A DNA stretch of 33,016 nucleotides from Mucilaginibacter_A sp964236465 (lineage in GTDB: Bacteria > Bacteroidota > Bacteroidia > Sphingobacteriales > Sphingobacteriaceae). A program made the position numbers and the translations under genes. A model generated the notes under the pieces. That model was given only the letters and a program-made list of their open reading frames with translations, had not been told where the DNA came from and did no database searches. The stretch lies in assembly GCA_964236465.1 (NCBI GenBank), contig CAXSBZ010000037.1, positions 1-33,016 on the forward strand, read 5' to 3'. Below are positions 1 through 7,381 of the stretch, piece after piece (positions within the stretch are counted from its first letter, which is position 1; each line of letters begins with the position of its first letter).

Positions 1-282
1 CAAAACAGTGGATAAATTGTTGTGGTCCATTACTAAAATCAGATCGAAATCATCAAAATCCTTCACTTGAAACTGTCGGCAAACCTGTTTGCTGATGTCA
101 ATGCCATGCGTTTTGGCTTCGCGGACAGAACGGCGGTCAGGCCCTTGGCCGATGTGCCAGTTTCCGGTTCCGGCAGAATCCACTTTCCAATCCAAACCGG
201 CTTTTTCAACCTGATCTTTCATGATGCCTTCCGCCAGTGGCGAACGACAGATATTGCCCAGGCAAACCATTAGTATTTTCAT
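1..282 (-). CDS. Low-molecular-weight protein-tyrosine phosphatase, 3' end cut by the window
   Basis: Reading the minus strand from the ATG at 282 gives 94 codons beginning MKILMVCLGNICRSP and running off the window edge. The C-x5-R-S phosphate-binding loop is complete (Cys7, Arg13, Ser14) and sits at the extreme N-terminus, as in LMW-PTP (about 150 residues), so roughly two thirds of the protein is present. The family hydrolyses phosphotyrosine in the cytoplasm; in bacteria many members act on kinases of polysaccharide export, others are general. The catalytic Asp of the C-terminal DP loop lies outside the window. It follows the S1/P1 nuclease on the same strand with a 47-bp gap, so co-transcription is possible. 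Family assignment is firm; the substrate is unknown. Confidence 0.93.
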   Translation of the reverse strand, partial: MKILMVCLGNICRSPLAEGIMKDQVEKAGLDWKVDSAGTGNWHIGQGPDRRSVREAKTHGIDISKQVCRQFQVKDFDDFDLILVMDHNNLSTVL

Positions 283-329
283 TCTTTAACTTTTAGCAAC
301 TGGCTAGCAGCAGTAAGTCTGTCCTCATT

Positions 330-1124
330 TTACCCAAACAATTCATTTAAAATCCCGGCTAATCGGATGCCACCTTTCAGCAATTGCTGGTTGGCAATGG
401 CGATATGATCGAATGTATAACGATAGCTCAAATGGGCTTCCGGTTTAATCTCCGCATACAACTTTTCAGAAATCTGGCTCGATTCGTACAGCCATTTGCT
501 GATGTCGTCGTGCTGCAAAACGGTGCGCTGTTCTTTGGTGCTGTGGTTGATCCAATTAGTATATTCGGTGTAACTCAATTGCTCGTCATCGATCATGTTA
601 GAATCCCAAAGTGCGTGCAAATTGGTAGGCTTGTTAAACCAGAATAATTTGACATCGTTTCCGCCTTTATCAGCTGTGTGTGCGGTGTGCATCGGCTGGT
701 GCACATCACCCACAATGTGGATGAGCAGGCGCAAGTACATCTGCTTTTTGGCTTGCTCCAGGTTTTTGTTTTTAAGCTGAGAAATGATCAGATTAAGCTT
801 GGTATAAGCATCCACCGAAGTATCCTGCTTCAAAAACGACTGCATTTGCGGATAAGCAAACGGCTGATCAAAATCTATATAATGCCAGGGCGACAAATAG
901 CTGTAAGCCGGATCGGACTTGATAAAATCAGCCCAGGTGCTGGCCATCGCTACGGATTCATCACCCAGAATCAATGCAATGTTTTTACGTGCTTTTTTGC
1001 TGAGATAGCTATCGGCAATTTGCCCGACAACGCGGTGCCCAAGCATTCCCCAAGCCATAGTTTGCAGCGGCAAGTACATAAAAAATAGGGCTAAAAACAG
1101 TATGATGATTTTGTTGGATTTCAT
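330..1124 (-). CDS. S1/P1-type zinc-dependent nuclease, secreted
   Basis: 264 residues from the ATG at 1124; a TTG two codons upstream is a less likely start. A signal peptide (residues 1-24, ending TMA) would leave Trp25 as the mature N-terminus, which this family needs because its amino group binds zinc. All nine ligands expected from P1 nuclease can be placed with matching spacing: Trp25, His30, Asp66, His81, His136, Asp140, His146, His170 and Asp174. The enzyme should degrade single-stranded DNA or RNA in the periplasm or outside the cell, releasing 5'-nucleotides and possibly 3'-phosphate. It lies between a small lipoprotein gene (12 bp upstream) and the phosphatase gene. The signal-peptide codons contain one copy of the dispersed 11-mer (1092-1102). 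Confidence 0.93.
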   Translation of the reverse strand: MKSNKIIILFLALFFMYLPLQTMAWGMLGHRVVGQIADSYLSKKARKNIALILGDESVAMASTWADFIKSDPAYSYLSPWHYIDFDQPFAYPQMQSFLKQDTSVDAYTKLNLIISQLKNKNLEQAKKQMYLRLLIHIVGDVHQPMHTAHTADKGGNDVKLFWFNKPTNLHALWDSNMIDDEQLSYTEYTNWINHSTKEQRTVLQHDDISKWLYESSQISEKLYAEIKPEAHLSYRYTFDHIAIANQQLLKGGIRLAGILNELFG

Positions 1125-1136
1125 ATTCAAATAAAT

Positions 1137-1634
1137 TTAAAGTGGTTGTGGCTTGCAAATCGTTTTTTTAACCAAACGAAGATTAAAAGGAATAGTGCTG
1201 GAAAAACTGATGACATGGAACGATGAATCTGAAGCTTTTTTCAGTTTAAACAAATCTTCATAAACACCAATATGGAAGCAGCCTTCGTTTTTTAAACTGA
1301 AATCCGGATGGCAATACAATCCTCGCACGCGCAAAGTATCGTGGTGCAGTTCGTATTTGCCGCGCACATATTCTTTCCAGTTGCCTTTGTTCATGCAACT
1401 GTCTGTTCCATAATTCACCTTGCTGAAATTATTGGTGGTGATGTAAACCGAATCGCAACGGAACCGAAAATGGTACAAAGAATAGCTGAGCAGCCTGCTT
1501 TGCATCCGCACAGAATCCTGCTGCCACTGGCCCTGCAAAAACTCAGTTCCGGGTTCCTGCACCGCTTGTTTGCGCTTGCACGACATCGCTATCATAAAAA
1601 ATAGCAGGTAAAAGAAGTATCGTTTTTTAAACAT
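1137..1634 (-). CDS. Small lipoprotein of unknown function
   Basis: 165 residues from the ATG at 1634. The N-terminus is a lipoprotein signal: basic MFKKR, a hydrophobic stretch, then the lipobox MAMSC with Cys19 as the likely lipidated residue. The remainder has a polar, beta-rich look, opens with L-x-G-x-W and contains several cysteines; that opening is reminiscent of lipocalin-like small lipoproteins, but I do not recognise a specific family. It sits between fumC (64 bp upstream) and the S1/P1 nuclease (12 bp downstream) on the same strand. The dispersed 11-mer at 1609-1619 encodes part of the signal sequence (YFFYL). Gene reality is well supported by the signal peptide and spacing; function is unknown. 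Confidence 0.8.
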   Translation of the reverse strand: MFKKRYFFYLLFFMIAMSCKRKQAVQEPGTEFLQGQWQQDSVRMQSRLLSYSLYHFRFRCDSVYITTNNFSKVNYGTDSCMNKGNWKEYVRGKYELHHDTLRVRGLYCHPDFSLKNEGCFHIGVYEDLFKLKKASDSSFHVISFSSTIPFNLRLVKKTICKPQPL

Positions 1635-1645
1635 TTAGAAAGAAA

Positions 1646-1672
1646 AGCCCCTCTCCTTTTTTGGAGAGAGAT
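1646..1672. terminator. Weak hairpin between fumC and the lipoprotein gene
   Basis: CTCTCC (1651-1656), a six-T loop and GGAGAG (1663-1668) form a short stem between two minus-strand genes. There is no strong T-run after it on the minus strand, so it may be an intergenic hairpin or processing site rather than a real terminator. Confidence 0.3.
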
Positions 1673-1698
1673 TTAGAGTAAGGCTGATAAGGCTGTGA

Positions 1699-3093
1699 TT
1701 ACAAACTACCAATCATGTTTTCCGGGCGAACCCATTCATCAAACTGCTCATTGGTTAATAAACCCAAACTTAGGGCTGCTTCACGCAACGATTGGTTTTC
1801 TTTCAAAGCCGTTTTCGCAATCTTGGCAGCATTTTCATAACCGATATGCGGGTTCAAAGCGGTAACCAGCATCAACGAGTTTTCCAAATGCTTTTTGATG
1901 CCGCCATAATTTGGGCTGATACCAACTGCACAATGATCGGTAAAAGAAACGCAGGCATCGCCAATTAAACGCGCCGATTGCAAAAACGCCGCAGCCATCA
2001 CCGGTTTAAAAACGTTCAATTCATAATGCCCATTTGAGCCGCCAATAGAAATTGTAACATCATTGCCCATTACTTGTGCCGCAACCATCGTTACCGCTTC
2101 GTTTTGGGTTGGATTTACTTTTCCCGGCATAATCGAAGAACCCGGCTCGTTATCCGGGATATGGATTTCGCCAATCCCGGAACGTGGGCCGGAAGCCAGC
2201 ATCCGAATATCATTTGCAATTTTCATCAACGAAACCGCAATCTGCTTTAGCGCGCCATGCGTTTCTACAATGGCATCATGTGCGGCCAAAGCTTCAAATT
2301 TATTCTCCGCAGTGATAAAAGGAAGACCGGTAAATTTGGCAATGTATTCGGCCACTTTTACATCATAGCCTTTTGGCGTGTTGATGCCAGTCCCAACCGC
2401 AGTTCCGCCCAAAGCCAATTCAGAAAGATGGTCTAAAGTATTCCGCAGCGCTTTTAAACCATGCGTCAACTGCGAAACATAACCGGAAAATTCCTGGCCC
2501 AAAGTCAGCGGCGTAGCGTCCATCAAATGTGTCCGGCCAATTTTGACCACATTTTTAAACTCTTCCACTTTTGCCTGAAGCGTATCTCTTAACTTCTCAA
2601 CACCCGGAATTGTCGTTTCCACAACCATTTTGTAAGCCGCAATGTGCATCGCCGTTGGGTACGTATCGTTGGAGGATTGCGATTTGTTCACGTCATCATT
2701 TGGGTGGATAAACATTTTGCCTTCGCCCAAAATATTCCCCTGCAAAACATGCGAACGGTTGGCCACCACTTCATTCACGTTCATGTTCGATTGTGTGCCC
2801 GAACCGGTTTGCCAAATCACCAGCGGAAATTCCCCGGCCAGTTTTCCTGTTAAAATCTCATCACAAACTTGTGCAATCAAATCACGTTTCTCCGCAGAAA
2901 GCACGCCCAGATCCGTATTGGTAAACGCCGCAGCTTTTTTTAAATAAGCAAAAGCTTCAATAATTTCAACCGGCATACTTGCGGCCGGTCCGATTTTAAA
3001 GTTATTCCGTGAACGCTCGGTTTGTGCGCCCCAGTATTTGTCGGCAGGCACCTGCACCGCGCCCATCGTATCGTATTCAGTTCTGAAACTCAT
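1699..3093 (-). CDS. fumC: Class II fumarate hydratase (fumarase C)
   Basis: 464 residues from the ATG at 3093. The open frame extends another 20 codons upstream, but that part does not resemble FumC and the family is about 460-467 residues, so I start at MSFRTEYD. Visible motifs are TGSGTQSN (96-103), the THL segment with catalytic His189, and the signature GSSIMPGKVNP (318-328) whose Ser319 is the catalytic base. It reversibly hydrates fumarate to L-malate in the TCA cycle as a cytoplasmic homotetramer with no iron-sulfur cluster. It is the first gene of a minus-strand run (fumC, lipoprotein, nuclease, phosphatase); the linkage looks positional rather than metabolic. The close relatives argininosuccinate lyase and aspartase are less likely given the fumarase-type residues around the signature. 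Confidence 0.97.
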   Translation of the reverse strand: MSFRTEYDTMGAVQVPADKYWGAQTERSRNNFKIGPAASMPVEIIEAFAYLKKAAAFTNTDLGVLSAEKRDLIAQVCDEILTGKLAGEFPLVIWQTGSGTQSNMNVNEVVANRSHVLQGNILGEGKMFIHPNDDVNKSQSSNDTYPTAMHIAAYKMVVETTIPGVEKLRDTLQAKVEEFKNVVKIGRTHLMDATPLTLGQEFSGYVSQLTHGLKALRNTLDHLSELALGGTAVGTGINTPKGYDVKVAEYIAKFTGLPFITAENKFEALAAHDAIVETHGALKQIAVSLMKIANDIRMLASGPRSGIGEIHIPDNEPGSSIMPGKVNPTQNEAVTMVAAQVMGNDVTISIGGSNGHYELNVFKPVMAAAFLQSARLIGDACVSFTDHCAVGISPNYGGIKKHLENSLMLVTALNPHIGYENAAKIAKTALKENQSLREAALSLGLLTNEQFDEWVRPENMIGSL

Positions 3094-3168
3094 GGTTTTA
3101 ATTTCGGTTTTGATGCCAAATTTAGGGCTAAATCTAAAAGCATCGCTATCCAAATCAAGAAAATTACA

Positions 3169-3212
3169 ATGCTGTTTTTAGGAGGTAAAATTTGAGGTGA
3201 TAAAAGAAGTAT
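3169..3212. repeat. Convergent pair of the dispersed 11-mer (GCTGT and ACTTC forms)
   Basis: TGCTGTTTTTA at 3170-3180 on the plus strand faces TACTTCTTTTA on the minus strand (3201-3211). The start-to-start offset is 31 bp and an AAAATTT tract lies between them. It lies between fumC and the toxin gene. The two arms belong to different sub-forms, so the pair is not a perfect palindrome. Confidence 0.75.
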
Positions 3213-3243
3213 TAGCTTTTGTCCTTTATAATTTATGGAAATA

Positions 3244-3513
3244 TCAAGGAAATAGTTTATAAAGGTCTTTACGATGGGCAATGATCAAAAATCTAACCGT
3301 ATCATCGTTCTCTGATTCTAATCCAATTCTATAATTTCCTACCCTGATTCTAAAACAAGTTTTGAAACCCTTCATCTTTTTGATATTTGGTACAGATCCA
3401 ATTGCTGGAGAAGCTTCAACTTGAAAAATAGCTTTTTCAACCTGTTTCTTTAAAATCTTATCCCTGATTTTATCAAGAGATTCTTCAAACGCTTCATCAA
3501 AAATAATTTTCAC
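3244..3513 (-). CDS. ParE/RelE-superfamily toxin of a toxin-antitoxin pair
   Basis: 89 residues starting at a GTG at 3513 whose bases overlap the antitoxin stop (GTGA); a TTG one codon upstream is an alternative. The sequence has the compact RelE/ParE plan: a helical N-terminal half rich in Lys and Glu, a central segment with KMKGF and C-FRIRVGNYRIG, then a C-terminal strand ending AHRKDLYKLF. The R-x-R-x-G-x-Y-R pattern is the usual core of this superfamily. Members either cleave ribosome-bound mRNA (RelE) or poison gyrase (ParE); I cannot tell which from sequence alone. Translational coupling to the upstream antitoxin is indicated by the overlap. Confidence 0.85.
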   Translation of the reverse strand: MKIIFDEAFEESLDKIRDKILKKQVEKAIFQVEASPAIGSVPNIKKMKGFKTCFRIRVGNYRIGLESENDDTVRFLIIAHRKDLYKLFP

Positions 3514-3710
3514 CAACTACGAAGTTTTGCCATGATCGCTTCACGGCTAACTTCTTTCCCGGTTTTTTTCTGCAACATCAATTTACCCAATGCATAATCT
3601 TCTGCGTCTTCTTCATTAATCAAATTAACCTCATCACCAAGATTTTCAGCAAATTCTGTAATTAACCGAACATGGTCCGGGTTCATACTTTTAATAATTA
3701 CTACTTCCAT
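3510..3710 (-). CDS. Antitoxin partner of the ParE/RelE-type toxin
   Basis: 66 residues from the ATG at 3710, ending in the GTGA overlap with the toxin start. It is acidic in the middle (a run of Glu and Asp around INEEDAED) and has a basic, helical C-terminus with KEVSREAIMAKLRSW. That layout, a short protein directly upstream of and overlapping a RelE/ParE toxin, is what identifies it; no named DNA-binding fold is obvious. The family role is to bind and neutralise the toxin, and often to repress the shared promoter. The gene order antitoxin-toxin is the standard one. I infer function from context more than from sequence. Confidence 0.75.
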   Translation of the reverse strand: MEVVIIKSMNPDHVRLITEFAENLGDEVNLINEEDAEDYALGKLMLQKKTGKEVSREAIMAKLRSW

Positions 3711-3727
3711 ACCTCAAATATACAGCA

Positions 3728-3771
3728 ATGCTTCTTTTACCAGGTAAATTTTATGCCGATAAAAGAAGCAT
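3728..3771. repeat. Perfect convergent pair of the dispersed 11-mer (GCTTC form)
   Basis: ATGCTTCTTTTA (3728-3739) is matched by its exact reverse complement (3760-3771), a 12-bp perfect inverted repeat with a 20-nt centre holding TAAATTTTA. It lies just upstream of the antitoxin start, so it could be part of that promoter or operator region, form a hairpin, or simply be two copies of the dispersed word. Confidence 0.85.
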
Positions 3772-3775
3772 TTGG

Positions 3776-3860
3776 GCGTGCCCCTGCGGGTCGGGCTTTC
3801 CGCTACAAGTCCTCGCTCTACGCTGTGGGCTTTCCGCTGCAATCCCTCACGCGGCAAAGT
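3776..3860. repeat. GC-rich intergenic element with an internal repeat
   Basis: GGGCTTTCCGCTACAA (3793-3808) recurs as GGGCTTTCCGCTGCAA (3827-3842), 15 of 16 bases identical, inside a patch clearly richer in GC than its surroundings. From memory, similar 'fast-turnover' GC-rich intergenic elements occur in many Bacteroidota genomes; I could not search. The 296-bp gap 3711-4006 otherwise holds only the convergent 11-mer pair and a one-mismatch relative of the word near 3911-3921. Confidence 0.55.
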
Positions 3861-4006
3861 GTAAACTGATCGCACAACCTGCTTCAACCGAAAAAATAAA
3901 AACCAGCCAGTAGAAGAAGCATCATATTTATTGCAACTTTTCACACCAGTTTCGTAAGATAATATCTAATTTTCGCCTTCGTTAAAACCACAGATTATAT
4001 AGGTTA

Positions 4007-5212
4007 ATGAAATTACAGAACTACTTGCTATCCCTTGCAGCCGGGTTATTACTGCTGGCCACTTGTTCCAAACACAAAAAAACGCCGCAGGAAGTGGCTG
4101 CCGAAACGCCCTTCGATACCACTTCTCTCCTTAAATATAACCCTCAGAAAGCCGACAAAAGAATTGACGATTTTATGCAGAACCTGCACAAACACAGCGG
4201 GTTCAACGGCAATGTGCTGGTGGCCAAAGGCGGTAAAATTTTGTACGAAAATGCTTTCGGCTGGGCCAATTATTTAACCAAAGACAGCCTGAAACTGAAC
4301 TCTCAGTTCGAGCTGGCTTCGGTTTCTAAAACCATGACAAGCACGGCCATTTTAATGCTGATGGAGCAAGGAAAGCTCAAACTGGATCAGAACGTAAAAG
4401 AGTTTTTCCCAAATTTCCCGTACGATGGCATCACGATCCGCCTGCTGCTCACGCATCGTTCCGGCATGATGAACTACGTTTATTTTACGGATGACATCTA
4501 CCGAAAACAACACCTCGACCAGCGAAAAGGGTTAAACAACGCCCAGGAAATGGCACTGATTGCGCAATATAAACCGGCTCCATTCAACAAACCGAACGTC
4601 CGGTTTTTGTACAATAACTCTAATTTTATGGTTTTGGGTGCCATCATCGAAAAAGCATCAGGAATGCCGTATGCGCAATTTATGAAGGAAAATATTTTTA
4701 AACCGGCAGAAATGGTACATACCAACGTGTATTCTAAAGCTGTTTATGAAAAAATCCCGGCGGATGTGGTTGGCCATGATCGCAACAGCTGGCGTTATTC
4801 TGTCGCCCAAAACTTTTTGGACGGCCCGGTTGGCGATAAAGGAATTTACAGCACCGTTGCCGATCTTTTTCTGTTCGACCGTGCACTCAGATCCGGCCGG
4901 TTGATTAAACAGGAAACGCAGGATTCTGCTTATACAGACCGCAATCCGATGCTGCGCGGCCATTTTAATTACGGCTACGGCTGGCGTTTGTTTGAAGCAC
5001 CAGGGCAAAAAGTGGTTTATCATACGGGCTGGTGGCACGGTTTCCGGCATATATTTTTGCGCGATATGAAAAACGATGTTACCATTGTTTTGTTGGGAAA
5101 TATGGTGAACGGAAGTTTGCTGCATTTAGATGAATTATTCAGGATAACGGGTATGCCGATTGTCCGAAAAAGTGCTTATGCCGGCAACGGAACTGAAACA
5201 GAAGATCAATAA
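4007..5212 (+). CDS. Serine hydrolase of the beta-lactamase class C / PBP4* family, lipoprotein
   Basis: 401 residues from the ATG at 4007. The N-terminus is a lipoprotein signal with lipobox LLATC (Cys20), so the enzyme is probably anchored facing the periplasm. The three hallmarks of the fold are present: S-x-x-K at 105-108 (SVSK, Ser105 nucleophile), Y-x-N at 202-204 (YNN) and the K/H-T-G triad as HTG at 339-341. The family covers class C beta-lactamases, D-alanyl-D-alanine carboxypeptidases and esterases; the HTG triad and overall sequence do not decide among them, and there is no ampC-like regulator nearby. It is followed after 23 bp by ybaB on the same strand. Confidence 0.93.
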   Translation: MKLQNYLLSLAAGLLLLATCSKHKKTPQEVAAETPFDTTSLLKYNPQKADKRIDDFMQNLHKHSGFNGNVLVAKGGKILYENAFGWANYLTKDSLKLNSQFELASVSKTMTSTAILMLMEQGKLKLDQNVKEFFPNFPYDGITIRLLLTHRSGMMNYVYFTDDIYRKQHLDQRKGLNNAQEMALIAQYKPAPFNKPNVRFLYNNSNFMVLGAIIEKASGMPYAQFMKENIFKPAEMVHTNVYSKAVYEKIPADVVGHDRNSWRYSVAQNFLDGPVGDKGIYSTVADLFLFDRALRSGRLIKQETQDSAYTDRNPMLRGHFNYGYGWRLFEAPGQKVVYHTGWWHGFRHIFLRDMKNDVTIVLLGNMVNGSLLHLDELFRITGMPIVRKSAYAGNGTETEDQ

Positions 5213-5221
5213 ATTTACCTT

Positions 5222-5234
5222 ATAAAAACAGCAT
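5222..5234 (-). repeat. Dispersed 11-mer in the ybaB initiation region
   Basis: TGCTGTTTTTA on the minus strand occupies 5223-5233, filling the 23-bp space between the hydrolase stop codon (5212) and the ybaB ATG (5236), where a ribosome binding site would normally sit. On its 3' side the AT tract TAAATTT runs into the upstream stop codon. Confidence 0.7.
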
Positions 5235-5235
5235 T

Positions 5236-5550
5236 ATGTTTGACAAAATATTGGAAGCACAGCAAAAAGCCGAGGAAGTTAAAAAACGATTAGACGGCAT
5301 CATGGTAACGGGAACGGCAGAAAACGGAAAAATCACAGTTACCGCCAATGGCAACCGGATCATTCAATCCATTACTATTGATGAAAGTTTTTTTAAAAAT
5401 GCCGACCGAGAAGAGTTGGAAGAATTGCTGGCAGTTGCTGTAAACAAAGCCGTTGAACAAGCAGAAAATTTGAACCAGGCTGAAATGGCTGCTCTGTCAC
5501 AAAGTATGCTTGGCGGTATGGGCGATTTGGGCAAACTTTTCGGACAATAA
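5236..5550 (+). CDS. YbaB/EbfC family nucleoid-associated protein
   Basis: 104 residues from the ATG at 5236. The pattern is typical of YbaB: an N-terminal amphipathic helix (FDKILEAQQKAEEVKKRL), a central beta hairpin with V-x-A-N-G-N, a helix with EELEELLAVAVNKAVEQAEN, and a Gly/Met-rich C-terminal tail ending LGGMGDLGKLFGQ. The family forms homodimers that bind DNA with little sequence specificity. In many bacteria the gene lies next to dnaX and recR; here it is instead between a serine hydrolase and a UPF0173 hydrolase, which is 25 bp downstream, so the three may be co-transcribed. Confidence 0.93.
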   Translation: MFDKILEAQQKAEEVKKRLDGIMVTGTAENGKITVTANGNRIIQSITIDESFFKNADREELEELLAVAVNKAVEQAENLNQAEMAALSQSMLGGMGDLGKLFGQ

Positions 5551-5575
5551 TTGTTCCGGTTAAAACTGAAATTAT

Positions 5576-6253
5576 ATGAAAGTTACTTATTACGGCCACG
5601 CCACCATTTTGCTGGAAACAGAAAAGGCTAAATTGCTCTTCGACCCTTTTATCACGCCAAACGAACTGGCAAAAGATGTTGATATTGATGCCATCAAACC
5701 CGATTATATTTTGCTAACGCACGGCCATGTTGATCATGTGGCTGATTTGTTCACCATCCAAACCAATAGTGATGCCACGGTGATTTGCATTGCAGAAATA
5801 CAAGGCTGGCTGGGCAATAATGATGTAGATAAAGTGCATGGCATGAACATTGGCGGAAGTTTTAACTTTGATTTTGGCCGTGTAAAAATGGTTAATGCTG
5901 TCCATTCCAGTTCGATGCCAGATGGTACTTATGGTGGAAACCCGGCCGGTTACGTGATTTATGCTGATGGCAAGAAAATCTATATTGCCGGCGATACCGC
6001 TTTAACGTATGACATGAAATTACTGGAAGATGAAAAATTAGACTGGGCTTTTCTTCCAATTGGTGATAACTATACGATGGGCGTTGACGATGCCGTTAGA
6101 GCAGCTTTTTTTATTAACTGTGTCAATATCATTAGTGTCCACTTTGATACTTTTCCACCCATTAAATTAGACCACGAAGCAGCAAAAGCCAAGTTTACTG
6201 AATTTGGTTTAAACTTCATTTTGCCGGAGATCGGGCAAACGATTGAATTGTAA
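5576..6253 (+). CDS. UPF0173-type metal-dependent hydrolase (metallo-beta-lactamase fold)
   Basis: 225 residues from the ATG at 5576, the usual size for UPF0173. It opens MKVTYYGHATILLE and carries the metal-binding motif H49-x-H51-x-D53-H54 (THGHVDHVAD). Further ligands are consistent with His114 in the VHSSS segment, Asp in AGDTALTYDM and His in SVHFDTFPP. These are the features of the UlaG-like branch of the fold, which binds two metals and hydrolyses esters, lactones or phosphodiesters. No signal peptide, so cytoplasmic. The physiological substrate of UPF0173 is not established. It is the last gene of its plus-strand run and a strong terminator follows 14 bp after the stop. Confidence 0.92.
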   Translation: MKVTYYGHATILLETEKAKLLFDPFITPNELAKDVDIDAIKPDYILLTHGHVDHVADLFTIQTNSDATVICIAEIQGWLGNNDVDKVHGMNIGGSFNFDFGRVKMVNAVHSSSMPDGTYGGNPAGYVIYADGKKIYIAGDTALTYDMKLLEDEKLDWAFLPIGDNYTMGVDDAVRAAFFINCVNIISVHFDTFPPIKLDHEAAKAKFTEFGLNFILPEIGQTIEL

Positions 6254-6266
6254 ATACAATTAAAAA

Positions 6267-6304
6267 GAGGAGGCTTTATCATTGATGAAGCCTCCTCATT
6301 TTTT
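6267..6304 (+). terminator. Rho-independent terminator after the UPF0173 gene
   Basis: GAGGAGGCTT (6267-6276) pairs with AAGCCTCCTC (6288-6297), a 10-bp GC-rich stem, followed by ATTTTTT. An A-run on the left side gives weaker termination potential on the minus strand as well. Confidence 0.88.
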
Positions 6305-6321
6305 GATAAAAGCAGAAGGTA

Positions 6322-6417
6322 GATTCAGCACTTGTTTAAATCCATGCTTCTTTTATCACTATAAAATTAGATACCAATTTTTATGTGGTAAAAGAAGCAT
6401 TTAAAATAGGCTGAATC
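6322..6417. repeat. Long imperfect inverted repeat built around two dispersed 11-mers
   Basis: GATTCAGC (6322-6329) and its complement GCTGAATC (6410-6417) are the outer ends; ATGCTTCTTTTA (6344-6355) and TAAAAGAAGCAT (6389-6400) are the inner arms. Additional pairing lies between (AAATT and AATTT near the centre). Arms are about 40 bp with mismatches. The element lies between the UPF0173 terminator and the end of the dehydrogenase gene. Confidence 0.75.
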
Positions 6418-6427
6418 AGATCCTGAC
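6373..6427 (+). repeat. Direct repeat, copy 1 of 2, flanking the dehydrogenase gene
   Basis: About 55 bp starting ACCAATTTTTATGTGG. It is matched by 7382-7436 at roughly 46 of 55 positions, including 20 consecutive identical bases across the 11-mer. Both copies have the same orientation and bracket the dehydrogenase gene. Confidence 0.7.
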
Positions 6428-6435
6428 AATCACAA

Positions 6436-7335
6436 TTAATCCGGAAAATAAACTCCTGTAATCTGTTCTGCCAAATCCCACAGTTTTTTGGCAACCGTTT
6501 CATCCAAAGCATTTTCCTGAATGGTTGCCAATGTTGGATATCCCCGGTATCCGCCTTCATCAGGCTCATACATATTTCCACCGGTTGCTTCGTTTGATAC
6601 GGCTGCATATAATGATGACAACGCGCCTTGCCAAGGTTCCATAAATTCACCCAAACGTTCCACGCCTGCTGCAATTGCTGCCTCGCTTAAATGGCGTGTT
6701 AAATCGGTTTTATTTGCCCCAGGTTGTGCCGCAATAGAAAGTATTTGGTCTCCCTTAGCAGTAATCCTACGTTGCAGCTCAACCGAAAACATTAAATCTG
6801 CCAATTTGCTCTGTCTGTATTCACGTATAGCATCATAACTTATTTCTGATTTTAAATTGTCAAAATCAATGACCGAACCCTGATAACCATTGCTGCTCAA
6901 GGTAACAATTCGTGAATTTGGTGTTGCTTTAAGCAAAGAATATAAACGGCCGGTAAGCGCAAAATGCCCTAAAAAGTTCACTCCAAATTGTAGTTCATAA
7001 CCTTCTGCTGTTTTAGTTGCAGGTGGCATCGCTACGCCGGCATTGTTAATTAATATGTGTAGCTGTTTATGTTTTTGCAGAAACCCATCTGCAAATTGTT
7101 TAACAGAAATTAAATCTGATAAATCCAGAACACCTGTTTCAAGCGTGCCTTTTCCTGGTTGTTGCTGTAATTTAACACGCGTATCTTCTGCCTTTGATAA
7201 GTCCCTGCAAGCCAGAACAACATTTGCTTCTGCTTCATATAAGGCAAGGGCAGTTTCAAAACCAAGGCCAGTATTAGCACCGGTTACAATTATTGTTTTA
7301 CCGGTTTGATCAGGAATATTCCCTTTTGTCCACAT
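6436..7335 (-). CDS. Short-chain dehydrogenase/reductase
   Basis: 299 residues from the ATG at 7335. The Rossmann cofactor motif TGANTGLG is at 18-25, the structural NNAG at 97-100, a catalytic Ser near 147-148 in TLSSNG and the catalytic pair Tyr173-x3-Lys177 (YRQSK). The arrangement and length resemble the retinol dehydrogenase-like branch of the family (NAD(P)-dependent oxidoreductases acting on alcohols or ketones), but the substrate cannot be deduced. It is a single gene on the minus strand between plus-strand neighbours, and it is framed by diverged direct repeats at 6373-6427 and 7382-7436, so it may have a separate history from its neighbours. Confidence 0.94.
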   Translation of the reverse strand: MWTKGNIPDQTGKTIIVTGANTGLGFETALALYEAEANVVLACRDLSKAEDTRVKLQQQPGKGTLETGVLDLSDLISVKQFADGFLQKHKQLHILINNAGVAMPPATKTAEGYELQFGVNFLGHFALTGRLYSLLKATPNSRIVTLSSNGYQGSVIDFDNLKSEISYDAIREYRQSKLADLMFSVELQRRITAKGDQILSIAAQPGANKTDLTRHLSEAAIAAGVERLGEFMEPWQGALSSLYAAVSNEATGGNMYEPDEGGYRGYPTLATIQENALDETVAKKLWDLAEQITGVYFPD

Positions 7336-7381
7336 AAATTTATTTTATCAAACAAAGTTCTTTATTTAAATTGATGCCAGC

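Noticed and set aside
3094..3153. 20-codon N-terminal extension of fumarase
   Set aside because: FumC proteins begin near MSFRTEYD; the extension has no conserved features and would make the enzyme longer than the family.
3714..3944. 76-residue minus-strand open frame over the GC-rich element
   Set aside because: It is a translation of the repeat element and the inverted 11-mer pair, not a protein-like sequence.
5393..5599. 68-residue minus-strand open frame opposite ybaB
   Set aside because: Antisense shadow of a well-supported gene, without start context or family features.
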